Origin: Streptomyces sp.
GTDB lineage: Bacteria > Actinomycetota > Actinomycetes > Streptomycetales > Streptomycetaceae
Reading direction: 5' to 3'
Length of the DNA: 58,288 nucleotides
Assembly (NCBI RefSeq): GCF_031181555.1
Contig: NZ_JAPSKQ010000018.1
Location: 1-58,288 of the forward strand
Each line of letters starts with the position of its first letter. The stretch's first letter is position 1. The notes beneath the pieces were generated by a model. The model had not been told where the DNA came from. It was given only the letters and a program-made list of their open reading frames with translations, and made no database searches. This document shows positions 30,840-41,615 of this stretch, one piece after another. The position numbers and the translations under genes were made by a program.

Positions 30840-32003
30840 TCAGCTCACCTGGAGCTCCAGGATCCGGTCGTCGCCGTCCTTCGGGTCGCCGCGGCCGTCC
30901 GTGTTGCTGGTGACCAGCCACAGCTTGTCGCCGCCCGCCGGGACCACCGTGCGCAGCCGGCCGTGCTCGCCCTCCAGGAAGGCCTGCGGGTCCGCCGAGG
31001 CCTCGGTGCCCTTCAGCGGTATGCGCCACAGACGCTGGCCGCGCAGGCCCGCCATCCAGATCGAGCCCTCGGCGTGGGCGATGCCGCTGGGCGAGGCCTC
31101 GTCCGTGCTCCACTGGCCGATCGGGTCGTGGAAGCCGCCCTCGTCGGACCTGCCCTCCGCCTCGGGCCAGCCGTAGTTGTCGCCCGGCTTGATCGCGTTC
31201 AGCTCGTCCCAGGTGTTCTGGCCGAACTCCGAGGCGAACAGCCGCTGCTCGCGGTCCCAGGCCAGGCCCTGCACATTGCGGTGGCCGTACGAGTACACCG
31301 GGGAGTCGGGGAACGGGTTGCCCGGAGCGGGCTCGCCCTCCGGGGTCAGCCGCAGGATCTTGCCGCCCAGGGAGTCCCTGTCCTGGGACAGGCCGGTGTC
31401 ACCGCTCTCGCCCGTGCCCACGTACAGCATCCGGTCCGGGCCGAAGGCGATCCGGCCGCCGTTGTGGATCACCCCTTTGGGGATGCCCCGGAGGACCGTG
31501 TCGGGCGCGCCCAGTTGTTCGCCGGAGGGCTTCTGCTCGTCGTACCGCATGCGGACGACGCGGTTGTCGGAGGCCGAGGTGAAGTAGGCGTAGATCATGT
31601 GGTCCGAGGCGTACTCGGGGGAGAGCGCGATGCCGAGGAGGCCGCCCTCGCCGGCCGGCGACACCCCCGGCACCTCGCCCAGCTCCGTCTTCCCGCCGGT
31701 CTTCCCGTCGATCCGCGTGATCGTCGCCTCGTCCCGGGAGGAGACCAGCAGGTCGCCGTCGGCCAGCGGGGCCAGGCCCCAGGGGGTGCTCAGGCCCGTG
31801 GCGACCGTGCGGACCACCTTCACCGAGCCCTTGGCGGGGGGTGTCTCCCCGGCGGTCCGCTCGGGCGGGGACGCCCCCGCCGCCGTGTCACTCGGGGAGG
31901 CGCTGCCGTTTCCGCCCGCTGTTCCTCCGTCGTCGGAGGAGCAGCCGGCCGTGAGCAGGAGCGCGGCGGCGGCCAGTACGGCCGTCACGGCTCGACGTTG
32001 CAC
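30840..32003 (-). CDS. PQQ-dependent sugar dehydrogenase-type lipoprotein (Gdh/YliI fold)
   Basis: Exported six-bladed beta-propeller of 387 residues. A lipoprotein signal with lipobox LTAGC ends at about residue 20, followed by a Ser/Gly-rich linker to about residue 58. The propeller starts VARTVATGLSTPWGLAPL-like (ATGLSTPWGLAPL) and contains GEGGLLGIALSPEY, VIHNGGRIAFGPD, YSYGHRNVQGLAWD, ASEFGQNTWDELN and GDNYGWP. These match soluble aldose sugar dehydrogenases, which use PQQ and calcium. GTG 32003 has AAGGGA upstream. Whether this host supplies PQQ is not visible here. Confidence 0.9.
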   Translation of the reverse strand: MQRRAVTAVLAAAALLLTAGCSSDDGGTAGGNGSASPSDTAAGASPPERTAGETPPAKGSVKVVRTVATGLSTPWGLAPLADGDLLVSSRDEATITRIDGKTGGKTELGEVPGVSPAGEGGLLGIALSPEYASDHMIYAYFTSASDNRVVRMRYDEQKPSGEQLGAPDTVLRGIPKGVIHNGGRIAFGPDRMLYVGTGESGDTGLSQDRDSLGGKILRLTPEGEPAPGNPFPDSPVYSYGHRNVQGLAWDREQRLFASEFGQNTWDELNAIKPGDNYGWPEAEGRSDEGGFHDPIGQWSTDEASPSGIAHAEGSIWMAGLRGQRLWRIPLKGTEASADPQAFLEGEHGRLRTVVPAGGDKLWLVTSNTDGRGDPKDGDDRILELQVS

Positions 32004-32155
32004 GATCTTGTCCCTTCGACGCGGCGGGTTCTACCTGTCATACACCGCTCGCGCCTTTTAGGTTCCCGATCACGCGCGTCCGAACCACGCACTCCTGGTC
32101 CCCGCACTCCTGGGCCCCGTACTCCTGAACCCCGCACCGCCCGTCGGCGAACGGC

Positions 32156-33154
32156 TCAGTCCCACGACCCCTGCGCCGCGGGCAGCTCCGCGATCTCCGC
32201 GAGGTCCTGCTCCGTCAGACGCAGCTCCGCCGCCGCCGCGTTCTCCGTGACCCACCGTTCCCGCTTGGCACCCGGAACCGGGACCACGTGGCGGCCCCGG
32301 GTCAGCACCCAGGCCAGGGCCACCTGGGCCGGGGTGACGTGCTCGCCGTGCCGGCGGGCGACGCGGCGCAGACCGACCACGATCGGCTGGTTCGCGGCCA
32401 TCATCTCGGCCGTGAAGCGGGGATGGCGGGCGCGCAGGTCGTCCGGCTCGAAGCCCACGCCGGGCGTGAGCGTCCCGGTCAAGAAACCGTTGCCCAGGGG
32501 CATCGCGGCCAGGAAACCGATGCCCCGCGCCTCGCACCACGGCAGCAGCGTCTCCAGCGCCTCGGGCGACCACACCGACAGCTCGGCCTCCACCGCGCTC
32601 ACCGGAAAGACCTGCTGCACCCGCTCCAGCTGCCGGATCGTCGCGTCGTGCAGCCGCGCCCCCGGCCGCCGGGCCGAGCGCGCCCCGACCGCGCACAGCC
32701 CCAACGCCCGTACCTTCCCGGCCCGCACCAGGTCCGCCATCGCCCCCCAGGTCTCCTCGATCGGGACCTCCGGGTCGGCGCGGTGCAACTGGTACAGGTC
32801 GATGACGTCGGTCTGGAGCCGGCGCAGCGACGCGTCGCAGGCCCTTCTCACGTACCCGGGACGGCCGTTGGCCACGATGTGCTGGTCGCCCACCAGCAGA
32901 CCGACCTTCGTGGACACGAAGGCGTCGGAGCGCCGCTCCTTCAACACCCGTCCGAGCAGCAGCTCGTTGGTGAACGGGCCGTACATGTCGGCGGTGTCGA
33001 GGAGCACCGAACCCAGGTCCAGCGCCCGGTGCACCGCCCTGAGCGACTCCTCGCCGCGCTGCCGGGACGTGCTGTAGGCCCAGCTCATCGGCATGCACCC
33101 GAGTCCGACGGCCCCCACCGCGAGCGCCGCCGCGCCGATCGTCCTGCGCTCCAC
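32156..33154 (-). CDS. Aldo/keto reductase
   Basis: A 332-residue TIM-barrel oxidoreductase. The catalytic tetrad is present: Asp and Tyr in LLDTADMYGP, Lys in FVSTKVG and His in LYQLHRAD. The C-terminal cofactor part VPVPGAKRERWVTENAAA suggests NADPH. The start at GTG 33154 (VERRTIGAAALAVGAVGLGCM) fits the family, whose first strand follows at once. GAGGG lies 11 bases upstream; the frame is open further upstream without support. It is divergent from the 2-hydroxyacid dehydrogenase gene. The substrate is unknown. Confidence 0.9.
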   Translation of the reverse strand: MERRTIGAAALAVGAVGLGCMPMSWAYSTSRQRGEESLRAVHRALDLGSVLLDTADMYGPFTNELLLGRVLKERRSDAFVSTKVGLLVGDQHIVANGRPGYVRRACDASLRRLQTDVIDLYQLHRADPEVPIEETWGAMADLVRAGKVRALGLCAVGARSARRPGARLHDATIRQLERVQQVFPVSAVEAELSVWSPEALETLLPWCEARGIGFLAAMPLGNGFLTGTLTPGVGFEPDDLRARHPRFTAEMMAANQPIVVGLRRVARRHGEHVTPAQVALAWVLTRGRHVVPVPGAKRERWVTENAAAAELRLTEQDLAEIAELPAAQGSWD

Positions 33155-33230
33155 CTGGTCGTGACCCTCCCTCTCCCGGCCCCCCAACCTAACCTCTGCG
33201 GTCGCGGGTTCCTGAACTAGCCTCCGGACC

Positions 33231-34181
33231 ATGACTGCTGACGTGTGGCTTCCCATCCCGCCGGACGAGATCGAGGGCCTTCCCGAAGGGCCGGACTACC
33301 GCTTCTGGGACGGCGGTGAGGACTTCCCCGCCGACCCGGCCGACTGCGTCTTCTACGTCGTGCCCTACATGAAGCCCAGCGGGATCGGCGTGCGGCCGAT
33401 GCCGCTGATGCGTTCCGTACGGGTCGTGCAGACCCTGTCGGCCGGCACCGACCACGTGGAACCGGGCCTGAAGCACCTGCCTCCCGGGGTACGGCTGTGC
33501 AACGCGCGCGGCGTGCACGAGGCCAGCACCGCCGAGCTCACGCTCGCGCTGATCCTCGCCTCCCTGCGCGGCATCCCCGATTTCGTGCGGGCACAGGACA
33601 AGGGGGAGTGGCGCGGCGGGTTCCGGCCGGCGCTCGCCGACAAGAACGTGCTCATCGTGGGCTACGGCTCGATCGGCGCGGCCATCGAGGACCGGCTCGT
33701 CCCCTTCGAGGTCGCGCGGGTGGCGCGCGTCGCGCGCTCCGAGCGCACCACGGCGCGCGGTCCGGTGCATCCGCTCGCCGAACTGCCCTCCCTGCTCCCG
33801 GAGGCGGATGTCGTCGTCCTCTCCACCCCGCTGACCGAGACCACCCGCCACCTCGTGGACGCGGGTTTCCTGGCCCGCATGAAGGACGGCGCCCTGCTCG
33901 TGAACGTGGCCCGCGGGGGCGTCGTCGACACCAAGGCCCTGCTCACCGAGCTGGAGAGCGGCCGCATCACCGCGGCCCTCGACGTGACGGACCCCGAACC
34001 GCTGCCGGCGGAACACCCCTTGTGGCGGGTGCCGGGCGTCCTCATCAGCCCGCACGTCGGCGGGCCCACCTCCGCCTTCCTGCCGCGCGCCGAGCGGTTG
34101 CTGGTGGACCAGTTGCGCCGTTTCCTGAACCAGGAGGAGCTCGGCAACGTGATCCTGGTGACGGGAGCGGAATCCCCGTAA
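33231..34181 (+). CDS. D-2-hydroxyacid dehydrogenase family protein
   Basis: A 316-residue NAD(P)-dependent reductase/dehydrogenase. The Rossmann motif is LIVGYGSIGAAI. The catalytic residues are recognisable as Arg in LLVNVARGGVVDT, Glu in DVTDPEPLPAEHPLW and His in LISPHVGGPTSAF. The Arg-rich VARVARSERTTARG after beta-2 hints at NADP preference. The protein is shorter than SerA and lacks an ACT domain, so it is not a second phosphoglycerate dehydrogenase. It stands alone. The substrate is not predictable (glyoxylate/hydroxypyruvate reductase-like is one option). Confidence 0.9.
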   Translation: MTADVWLPIPPDEIEGLPEGPDYRFWDGGEDFPADPADCVFYVVPYMKPSGIGVRPMPLMRSVRVVQTLSAGTDHVEPGLKHLPPGVRLCNARGVHEASTAELTLALILASLRGIPDFVRAQDKGEWRGGFRPALADKNVLIVGYGSIGAAIEDRLVPFEVARVARVARSERTTARGPVHPLAELPSLLPEADVVVLSTPLTETTRHLVDAGFLARMKDGALLVNVARGGVVDTKALLTELESGRITAALDVTDPEPLPAEHPLWRVPGVLISPHVGGPTSAFLPRAERLLVDQLRRFLNQEELGNVILVTGAESP

Positions 34182-34595
34182 TCCGCTTCGAGTGCCGCCC
34201 GTGACCCCCCGGGCGCGGTGGGTACTCGCACATCAGCTGATCGTTACGGAGAGTAGAGAACCTATGTCCCTGAGTGACGAGACTGGTGTATCGTCCCGAC
34301 AGGGGCGGCGCCGCTGACCAACGGCGCCGGGGATGGACATCGCAGATTGGCAAGGGGGGCGACGGACGATGCACGGTCCATGGACGAGCGATCCGACGCG
34401 GCGGAGCCGTCGGCGGCGACCGTGGCGCACGGCCGCGCGCAGCCGCGGTCACCACGGCGGCCATCACATCCGGCACGGCGACCGCCACGGCAGTCCCGTC
34501 CCTCACCACCGCAGGCACGGCGGCCGCAGGAGGCATGCCCACCCGGTGCAGCAGGGGACCAGGGATCCGGGCGCGACGCGGGCCGGGAGGCACCG
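34182..34595. other. Long leader region upstream of the CdgE-like gene
   Basis: 414 bases without a convincing gene. The first half includes AT-richer sequence with TATCGT near 34290 (possible -10) and a GGCGCCG repeat. The second half is open in all three forward frames. The frame of the downstream gene is rich in Pro/Arg with poor third-position GC, so it is probably untranslated. No recognised riboswitch was found. Confidence 0.4.
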
Positions 34596-37589
34596 GTGAG
34601 CGCGCCCACCCCCACGTCCACGCTCGACGGAGCAGTGCTGCCGCAGACCGCTCAGGGGACGCTGCTGTCCCGCGCGCCGGCCACCGACCGCCGGCCCGGT
34701 CCGCTCGCGCAGCTCGTCCTGGCTCTCGTCTGCGCGTCCTACGCCGTCGGTGCCGCGTTCGGCTGGGGCTCGGAGGAGCTCGCCCTCATCATGGGCGACT
34801 TCGGGCTGAGCGCCGCGGCCGCGACCGCCGCCGTGTCCTGTTTCGTCTACGCCCGCAGCCCGCGCACCCGGTTCCGGCCCGCCTGGCTGCTGTTCGGCCT
34901 CTCCTCGGCCATGGCGTCCCTGGGCAACCTGGTCTGGGGGTGGTACGAGGTGGTCCTCGGGGTCCCGGTGCCCAGCCCCAGCTACGCCGACCTGTTCTTC
35001 CTGTGCTTCGCGCCACCCGCCATCGTGGGCCTGCTGGTGCTCGCCAAACGGCCCGTGACCAAGGCCGGCTGGGTTTGTCTCGCCCTGGACGCCTGGCTGA
35101 TCGGCGGCTCCCTGCTCACCCTGGCGTGGAGCCTCGCGCTCGCCCAGGCCGCGCGGGCCGAGGGGTCGGACGTCGCGCACACCGCGCTGTCGCTGGCCTA
35201 CCCGCTGCTCGACATCGCCCTGGTCAGCATGGTGCTGGCGCTGCACTTCCGGCGTTCGGCGGTGAACCGCTCCGCGGTCAACACCGCGATCGGCGCGCTG
35301 GCGCTGACCGTCATGTGCGACGCCCTGTTCACCTCGCCGCTGGTGCACAGCAGCTACCGCTCCGGACAGCTGCTCGACGCGGGCTGGTTCGCCGGCTCGC
35401 TGCTCCTGGCGTACGCCCCGTGGACCGCGCCCCGCGACGGCCGGTCCGAGAGCGAGGGGCACACGCGCGTGGTCCGCGAGCACCTGCCCGGGCGGCGCGG
35501 CGGCCCGGGCCACGACCGTCCGCCCGCGCCCGGCGGTGAGCACAGCCGGTATCCGGCCGCCCGCCCCATCACCGGTTCCCTCGCCGCCCTCACGCCGTAC
35601 CTCGCCGCGGCCGTGTGCACCCTGGGGATCCTCTACAACGTCCTCAACGGCCGCAGCGTCGACCGCGTCGTCCTGCTCACCGGGGGCACGGTGGTGCTCG
35701 CGCTCGTCGTGCGCCAGGGCATCATGCTGCTCGACAACATCACCCTCACCCAGGAACTGGCGCAGAAGGAGAACCACTTCCGCTCCCTGGTGCAGGGTTC
35801 CAGCGACGTCATCATGATCGCCGCGCCCAGCGGCATCCTCCGCTACGTCTCCCCGGCCGCCGCCGGGGTGTACGGCCGCCCCGCGGAGGAGCTGGTGGGT
35901 ACGGAACTGGCCCACCTCATCCACCCGGAGGACCTGGGCTGCGTCGTGCACGAGGTGCGCCGTTTCCTCGCCGCCGACCCGGTCGAGGAACCCACTACGC
36001 GCATCGAATGCCGTTTCCGCTCCGGCGACGGCGGCTGGCTCAACGTCGAGTCGACCGTCAACCGGCATCACGGCGGCCTCATCTTCAACAGCCGCGACGT
36101 CACCGAAAGAGTGCGGCTGCAGGCGCAGCTCCAGCACAACGCGGAGCACGATCCGCTCACCGACCTGCCCAACCGCGCCCTGTTCACCCGGCGGGTCCAG
36201 CAGGCGCTGTCCGGCCGCCGCGCCTCCGACCGCGGAGCCGCCCTGAGGGGCACGGCCGTGCTCTTCATCGACCTCGACGGCTTCAAGGGCGTCAACGACA
36301 CGATCGGGCACCAGGCCGGGGACGAGCTGCTGGTCCAGGCCGCCCGCAGGCTACAGGAGGCGGTCCGCAAGGGCGACACCGCCTCCCGGCTGGGCGGCGA
36401 CGAGTTCGCGGCCCTGATCGTCGGGGACGGCGTCCGCGACCGGGACGCCCGGGAGCGCCACATCCTGGAGCTCGCCGACCGCCTCAGAGCGACCCTGTCC
36501 CAGCCCTACCTCATCGACGGCAACGATGTTCGTGTCAACGCCTCCATCGGCGTCGCCTTCGCCGAACCCGGCCTCGGCGCCGGCGAGTTGCTGCGCAACG
36601 CCGACCTCGCCATGTACCGGGCCAAGGCCGCCGGCAAGGGCCGGGTGGAGCTGTACCGGCCGCAGATGCAGCAGGACGTCGTCCGCAGGGCGGAGCTGGC
36701 CACACGGCTGCGCGCGGCGCTGCACGACGGCGAGTTCTCGCTGCTGCACCAGCCGGTGGTGTGTCTGGAGGACGGTCGGATCACGTCGGTCTGCGCACAG
36801 GCGCGCTGGCGCTCCTCCCAAGGGGTGCTCTTCACCCCGGCGGAGTTCCTGCGGGCGGCCGAGGACAGCGAGAAGACCGCCGAGCTGGGCCGGTGGGTGC
36901 TGGAGGAGGCCGTCGAGCAGGCCGCCGAGCGGCACGCGACCGGCCTGCCGGTGCCCGTGGCCGTTCGGCTCGGCGCGCGCCGGTTGCTGGATCGGTCGCT
37001 GCCGCTCGGCTCGATCGAGGCTCTGCTCACCCGGCACGGGCTGCCGTCCGGTTCCCTGGTCATCGAGCTGGCCGACACCGACCCCCGGGTCGGCCTGGAC
37101 GAACTGGAGCACCGCCTGGCCGCGCTCAGGCGGGTCGGCGTCCGGATCGCCCTCGACGGCTTCGGCAGCGGCTACGCGGCGATCACCGCCCTCAGGCGGC
37201 TCCCCGTCGACGTGCTGAAACTCGACCGCGGCCTGGTCGACGGCGTGGTGGAGTCCGCCCGGCTGCACAAGATCACCAGCGGGCTGCTGCGCATCGCCTC
37301 CGACCTCGGGATGCAGTCCGTGGCCGACGGAGTGGACCTGCCCGAGCAGGTCGTGGCCCTGCGCGCGATGGGCTGTACGCACGGCCAGGGCATGGCCTTC
37401 TCCGGACCGCTGGACGAGTACCGGCTGCGCCGGGCGCTGTCCGCGGGGCGGTACCCGGTGCCGCCCGGACCGGCCGAATCCGTGTTCGTCGGCGGGGGCT
37501 CCGGGGTGTACTCCGCGGGAGTGACCGCCGTCCTCAGGGGTGGTACGGCCCTCCGCTCACATAGTGAGACTCCCGTCCCACCCACTTGA
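34596..37589 (+). CDS. cdgE: Membrane PAS-GGDEF-degenerate EAL protein (CdgE-like diguanylate cyclase)
   Basis: A 997-residue protein. The N-terminal part (about residues 30-400) contains some ten membrane helices with two proline-rich interruptions. A PAS domain follows (about 395-510, [14 protein letters not shown] to [14 protein letters not shown] [10 protein letters not shown]), then a GGDEF domain with intact GGDEF at 600-604. The EAL domain is broken: the EAL position reads VCAQARW, the EITE region [14 protein letters not shown] is LDGFGSG and VAEGVE is VADGVD. Hydrolysis is therefore unlikely, leaving c-di-GMP synthesis. From gene order I equate it with S. coelicolor CdgE (SCO5511). 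GTG 34596 has GGGAGG six bases upstream. The ilvB leader follows 33 bases after the stop. Confidence 0.9.
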   Translation: MSAPTPTSTLDGAVLPQTAQGTLLSRAPATDRRPGPLAQLVLALVCASYAVGAAFGWGSEELALIMGDFGLSAAAATAAVSCFVYARSPRTRFRPAWLLFGLSSAMASLGNLVWGWYEVVLGVPVPSPSYADLFFLCFAPPAIVGLLVLAKRPVTKAGWVCLALDAWLIGGSLLTLAWSLALAQAARAEGSDVAHTALSLAYPLLDIALVSMVLALHFRRSAVNRSAVNTAIGALALTVMCDALFTSPLVHSSYRSGQLLDAGWFAGSLLLAYAPWTAPRDGRSESEGHTRVVREHLPGRRGGPGHDRPPAPGGEHSRYPAARPITGSLAALTPYLAAAVCTLGILYNVLNGRSVDRVVLLTGGTVVLALVVRQGIMLLDNITLTQELAQKENHFRSLVQGSSDVIMIAAPSGILRYVSPAAAGVYGRPAEELVGTELAHLIHPEDLGCVVHEVRRFLAADPVEEPTTRIECRFRSGDGGWLNVESTVNRHHGGLIFNSRDVTERVRLQAQLQHNAEHDPLTDLPNRALFTRRVQQALSGRRASDRGAALRGTAVLFIDLDGFKGVNDTIGHQAGDELLVQAARRLQEAVRKGDTASRLGGDEFAALIVGDGVRDRDARERHILELADRLRATLSQPYLIDGNDVRVNASIGVAFAEPGLGAGELLRNADLAMYRAKAAGKGRVELYRPQMQQDVVRRAELATRLRAALHDGEFSLLHQPVVCLEDGRITSVCAQARWRSSQGVLFTPAEFLRAAEDSEKTAELGRWVLEEAVEQAAERHATGLPVPVAVRLGARRLLDRSLPLGSIEALLTRHGLPSGSLVIELADTDPRVGLDELEHRLAALRRVGVRIALDGFGSGYAAITALRRLPVDVLKLDRGLVDGVVESARLHKITSGLLRIASDLGMQSVADGVDLPEQVVALRAMGCTHGQGMAFSGPLDEYRLRRALSAGRYPVPPGPAESVFVGGGSGVYSAGVTAVLRGGTALRSHSETPVPPT

Positions 37590-37622
37590 CAGTGAGGGCG
37601 TGCCGGGAGGAGGGTCAGTGCC

Positions 37623-37664
37623 ATGCGCACCCGAATTCTCGTACTTGGACAGCGCGTCGGCTGA
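37623..37664 (+). CDS. ilvB leader peptide (attenuation)
   Basis: A 13-codon ORF encoding [13 protein letters not shown], preceded by GGGAGGAGGG. It contains Ile, Leu, Val, Leu and Val, the amino acids made by the downstream pathway. The Ile, first Val and second Leu codons are ATT, GTA and CTT, which are rare in this GC-rich genome. Ribosome stalling here would report branched-chain aminoacyl-tRNA shortage. This matches the branched-chain leader peptides already described before ilvB in streptomycetes. Confidence 0.88.
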   Translation: MRTRILVLGQRVG

Positions 37665-37739
37665 CGCTGAGCCTCGACCGCTCAGCGACCACCACCCGGC
37701 GCGCTCCCCTCGCTTGCCTCATGGCACGAGGGGTTTTTT
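37665..37739 (+). promoter_or_regulatory. ilvBNC transcription attenuator
   Basis: Directly after the leader-peptide stop, CGCTGAG (37665-37671) pairs with CTCAGCG (37681-37687). A terminator follows: CCCCTCG (37706-37712) with CGAGGGG (37727-37733) and an inner TGCC/GGCA, then six T (37734-37739). This is the only classical hairpin plus T-run seen in the window. The 80 bases from the T-run to ilvB are untranslated. Read-through when leader translation stalls is the expected mode of control. Confidence 0.85.
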
Positions 37740-37819
37740 GTTGCACAGGCACCTGTCGAGCAGCACGCACGACCCGCACAAACCTCGCAAAAACCCTCAG
37801 CATCGAGAAGAGAATGCCG

Positions 37820-39667
37820 ATGACCGAGCAGGCCACCGGGGCCCATCACCCGCAGCCGCGGCCCCGATCCGGAGGACAGTCCGCCCCCGTCGAGCACGTC
37901 ACGGGTGCGCAGTCCCTCATCCGCTCTCTCGAGGAGGTCGGCGCCGACACGGTATTCGGCATTCCCGGCGGTGCGATCCTCCCGGCCTACGACCCGCTGA
38001 TGGACTCCACCCGGGTGCGCCACGTCCTGGTCCGGCACGAGCAGGGCGCCGGTCACGCGGCCACGGGCTACGCGCAGGCCACCGGCAAGGTGGGTGTCTG
38101 CATGGCGACCTCCGGTCCCGGCGCCACCAACCTGGTCACCCCGATCGCCGACGCGCACATGGACTCCGTGCCGATGGTCGCGATCACCGGCCAGGTCGCC
38201 TCCAAGTCGATCGGCACGGACGCCTTCCAGGAGGCGGACATCGTCGGCATCACCATGCCGATCACCAAGCACAACTTCCTCGTCACCAAGGCCGAGGACA
38301 TCCCGCGGGTGATCGCGCAGGCGTTCCACATCGCCTCCACCGGCCGCCCCGGCCCGGTGCTGGTCGACATCGCCAAGGACGCCCTCCAGGCGAAGACCAC
38401 CTTCTCCTGGCCGCCCACCATGGACCTGCCCGGCTACCGGCCCGTCACCAAGCCGCACGCCAAGCAGATCCGCGAGGCCGCCAAGCTGATCACCGCCGCC
38501 AAACGGCCCGTCCTCTACGTCGGCGGCGGCGTCCTCAAGGCCGGCGCCACCGCCGAGCTGAAGGTCCTCGCCGAACTCACCGGAGCGCCCGTCACCACCA
38601 CCCTGATGGCGCTCGGCGCATTCCCCGACAGCCACCCGCTGCACGTGGGAATGCCGGGCATGCACGGTGCGGTCACCGCCGTCACCGCGCTGCAGAAGGC
38701 CGACCTGATCGTCGCCCTCGGAGCCCGCTTCGACGACCGCGTCACCGGCAAGCTGGACAGCTTCGCCCCGTACGCCAAGATCGTCCACGCCGACATCGAC
38801 CCGGCCGAGATCGGCAAGAACCGCGCCGCCGACGTGCCGATCGTCGGTGACGCCCGCGAGGTCATCGCCGACCTCGTCCAGGCCGTCCAGAAGGAGCACG
38901 CCGACGGCCACCGGGGCGACTACACCGCCTGGTGGAACGACCTCAACCGCTGGCGCGAGACCTACCCGCTCGGCTACGACCTGCCCGAGGACGGCTCGCT
39001 CTCCCCGCAGCAGGTCATCGAGCGCATCGGGCAGCTGGCGCCCGAGGGCACGGTCTTCGCGGCGGGCGTGGGCCAGCACCAGATGTGGGCCGCGCACTTC
39101 ATCCAGTACGACAAGCCCGCCACCTGGCTGAACTCCGGCGGCGCCGGAACCATGGGTTACGCGGTCCCGGCCGCCATGGGTGCCAAGGCCGGCGCGCCCG
39201 AGCGAACCGTCTGGGCGATCGACGGCGACGGCTGCTTCCAGATGACCAACCAGGAACTCACCACCTGCGCCCTGAACAACATCCCGATCAAGGTCGCCGT
39301 CATCAACAACGGCGCCCTCGGGATGGTCCGCCAGTGGCAGACCCTCTTCTACAACCAGCGGTACTCCAACACGGTGCTGCACTCCGGGCCCGACGACGTC
39401 AACCCGGAGGCGAGGGGCACCCGCGTCCCCGACTTCGTGAAGCTGTCGGAGGCCATGGGCTGCTACGCCATCCGCTGCGAGGACCCGGCCGACCTCGACA
39501 AGGTCATCGAGGAGGCGAACTCCATCAACGACCGCCCGGTCGTCGTGGACTTCATCGTCCACGAGGACGCGATGGTGTGGCCGATGGTCGCCGCCGGCAC
39601 CTCCAACGACGAGATCATGGCCGCCCGGGACGTCCGCCCCGACTTCGGCGACAACGAGGACGACTGA
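37820..39667 (+). CDS. ilvB: Acetolactate synthase large subunit
   Basis: Catalytic subunit of acetohydroxyacid synthase, making acetolactate or acetohydroxybutyrate from pyruvate with ThDP, Mg2+ and FAD. The 615 residues contain [13 protein letters not shown], the catalytic Glu in [43 protein letters not shown] (FAD region) and the ThDP motif [19 protein letters not shown] 37820 has AGAAGAG at good spacing; ATG 37814, six bases upstream, is too close to it. First structural gene of ilvBNC, behind the attenuator; ilvN follows after 38 bases. Confidence 0.96.
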   Translation: MTEQATGAHHPQPRPRSGGQSAPVEHVTGAQSLIRSLEEVGADTVFGIPGGAILPAYDPLMDSTRVRHVLVRHEQGAGHAATGYAQATGKVGVCMATSGPGATNLVTPIADAHMDSVPMVAITGQVASKSIGTDAFQEADIVGITMPITKHNFLVTKAEDIPRVIAQAFHIASTGRPGPVLVDIAKDALQAKTTFSWPPTMDLPGYRPVTKPHAKQIREAAKLITAAKRPVLYVGGGVLKAGATAELKVLAELTGAPVTTTLMALGAFPDSHPLHVGMPGMHGAVTAVTALQKADLIVALGARFDDRVTGKLDSFAPYAKIVHADIDPAEIGKNRAADVPIVGDAREVIADLVQAVQKEHADGHRGDYTAWWNDLNRWRETYPLGYDLPEDGSLSPQQVIERIGQLAPEGTVFAAGVGQHQMWAAHFIQYDKPATWLNSGGAGTMGYAVPAAMGAKAGAPERTVWAIDGDGCFQMTNQELTTCALNNIPIKVAVINNGALGMVRQWQTLFYNQRYSNTVLHSGPDDVNPEARGTRVPDFVKLSEAMGCYAIRCEDPADLDKVIEEANSINDRPVVVDFIVHEDAMVWPMVAAGTSNDEIMAARDVRPDFGDNEDD

Positions 39668-39692
39668 GAGCCGTAGGCAAAGGAACAGGTAA

Positions 39693-41348
<1,656 letters not shown>

Positions 41349-41361
41349 GCCTCACCGCCGG

Positions 41362-41388
41362 GGGGCCGGAGCGGACTGCTCCGGCCCC
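41362..41388 (+). terminator. 11-bp terminator after ilvC
   Basis: Perfect stem 41362-41372 / 41378-41388 with loop GGACT, 14 bases after the ilvC stop, then TT. It separates the ilvBNC operon from serA. Confidence 0.85.
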
Positions 41389-41615
41389 TTGGGCGAACCC
41401 GGGGTAACGTCGGTGGTACGGCGTTGTCCATCCCGTCCTGCCACGGACGGGTGATCCTTCCGAAGCGGCGTAAGACGACGCCCTCGGCGCCACTACACTG
41501 CTGCACTACATACGCGTCAGGCCCACAGCGTCGTGCGTCTTCCACGCGGCTAGCAACCCTCCACCGCCTGCGGCCGTCGGGACGGCCGTCCGCATTGGGA
41601 CTTGTGAGGACTCAC

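Noticed and set aside
27103..31113. A 1336-codon open frame on the minus strand opposite the LuxR-type gene
   Set aside because: It is the GC-codon mirror of a gene with clear ATPase and HTH motifs; its own translation is low-complexity with no domain or ribosome binding site.
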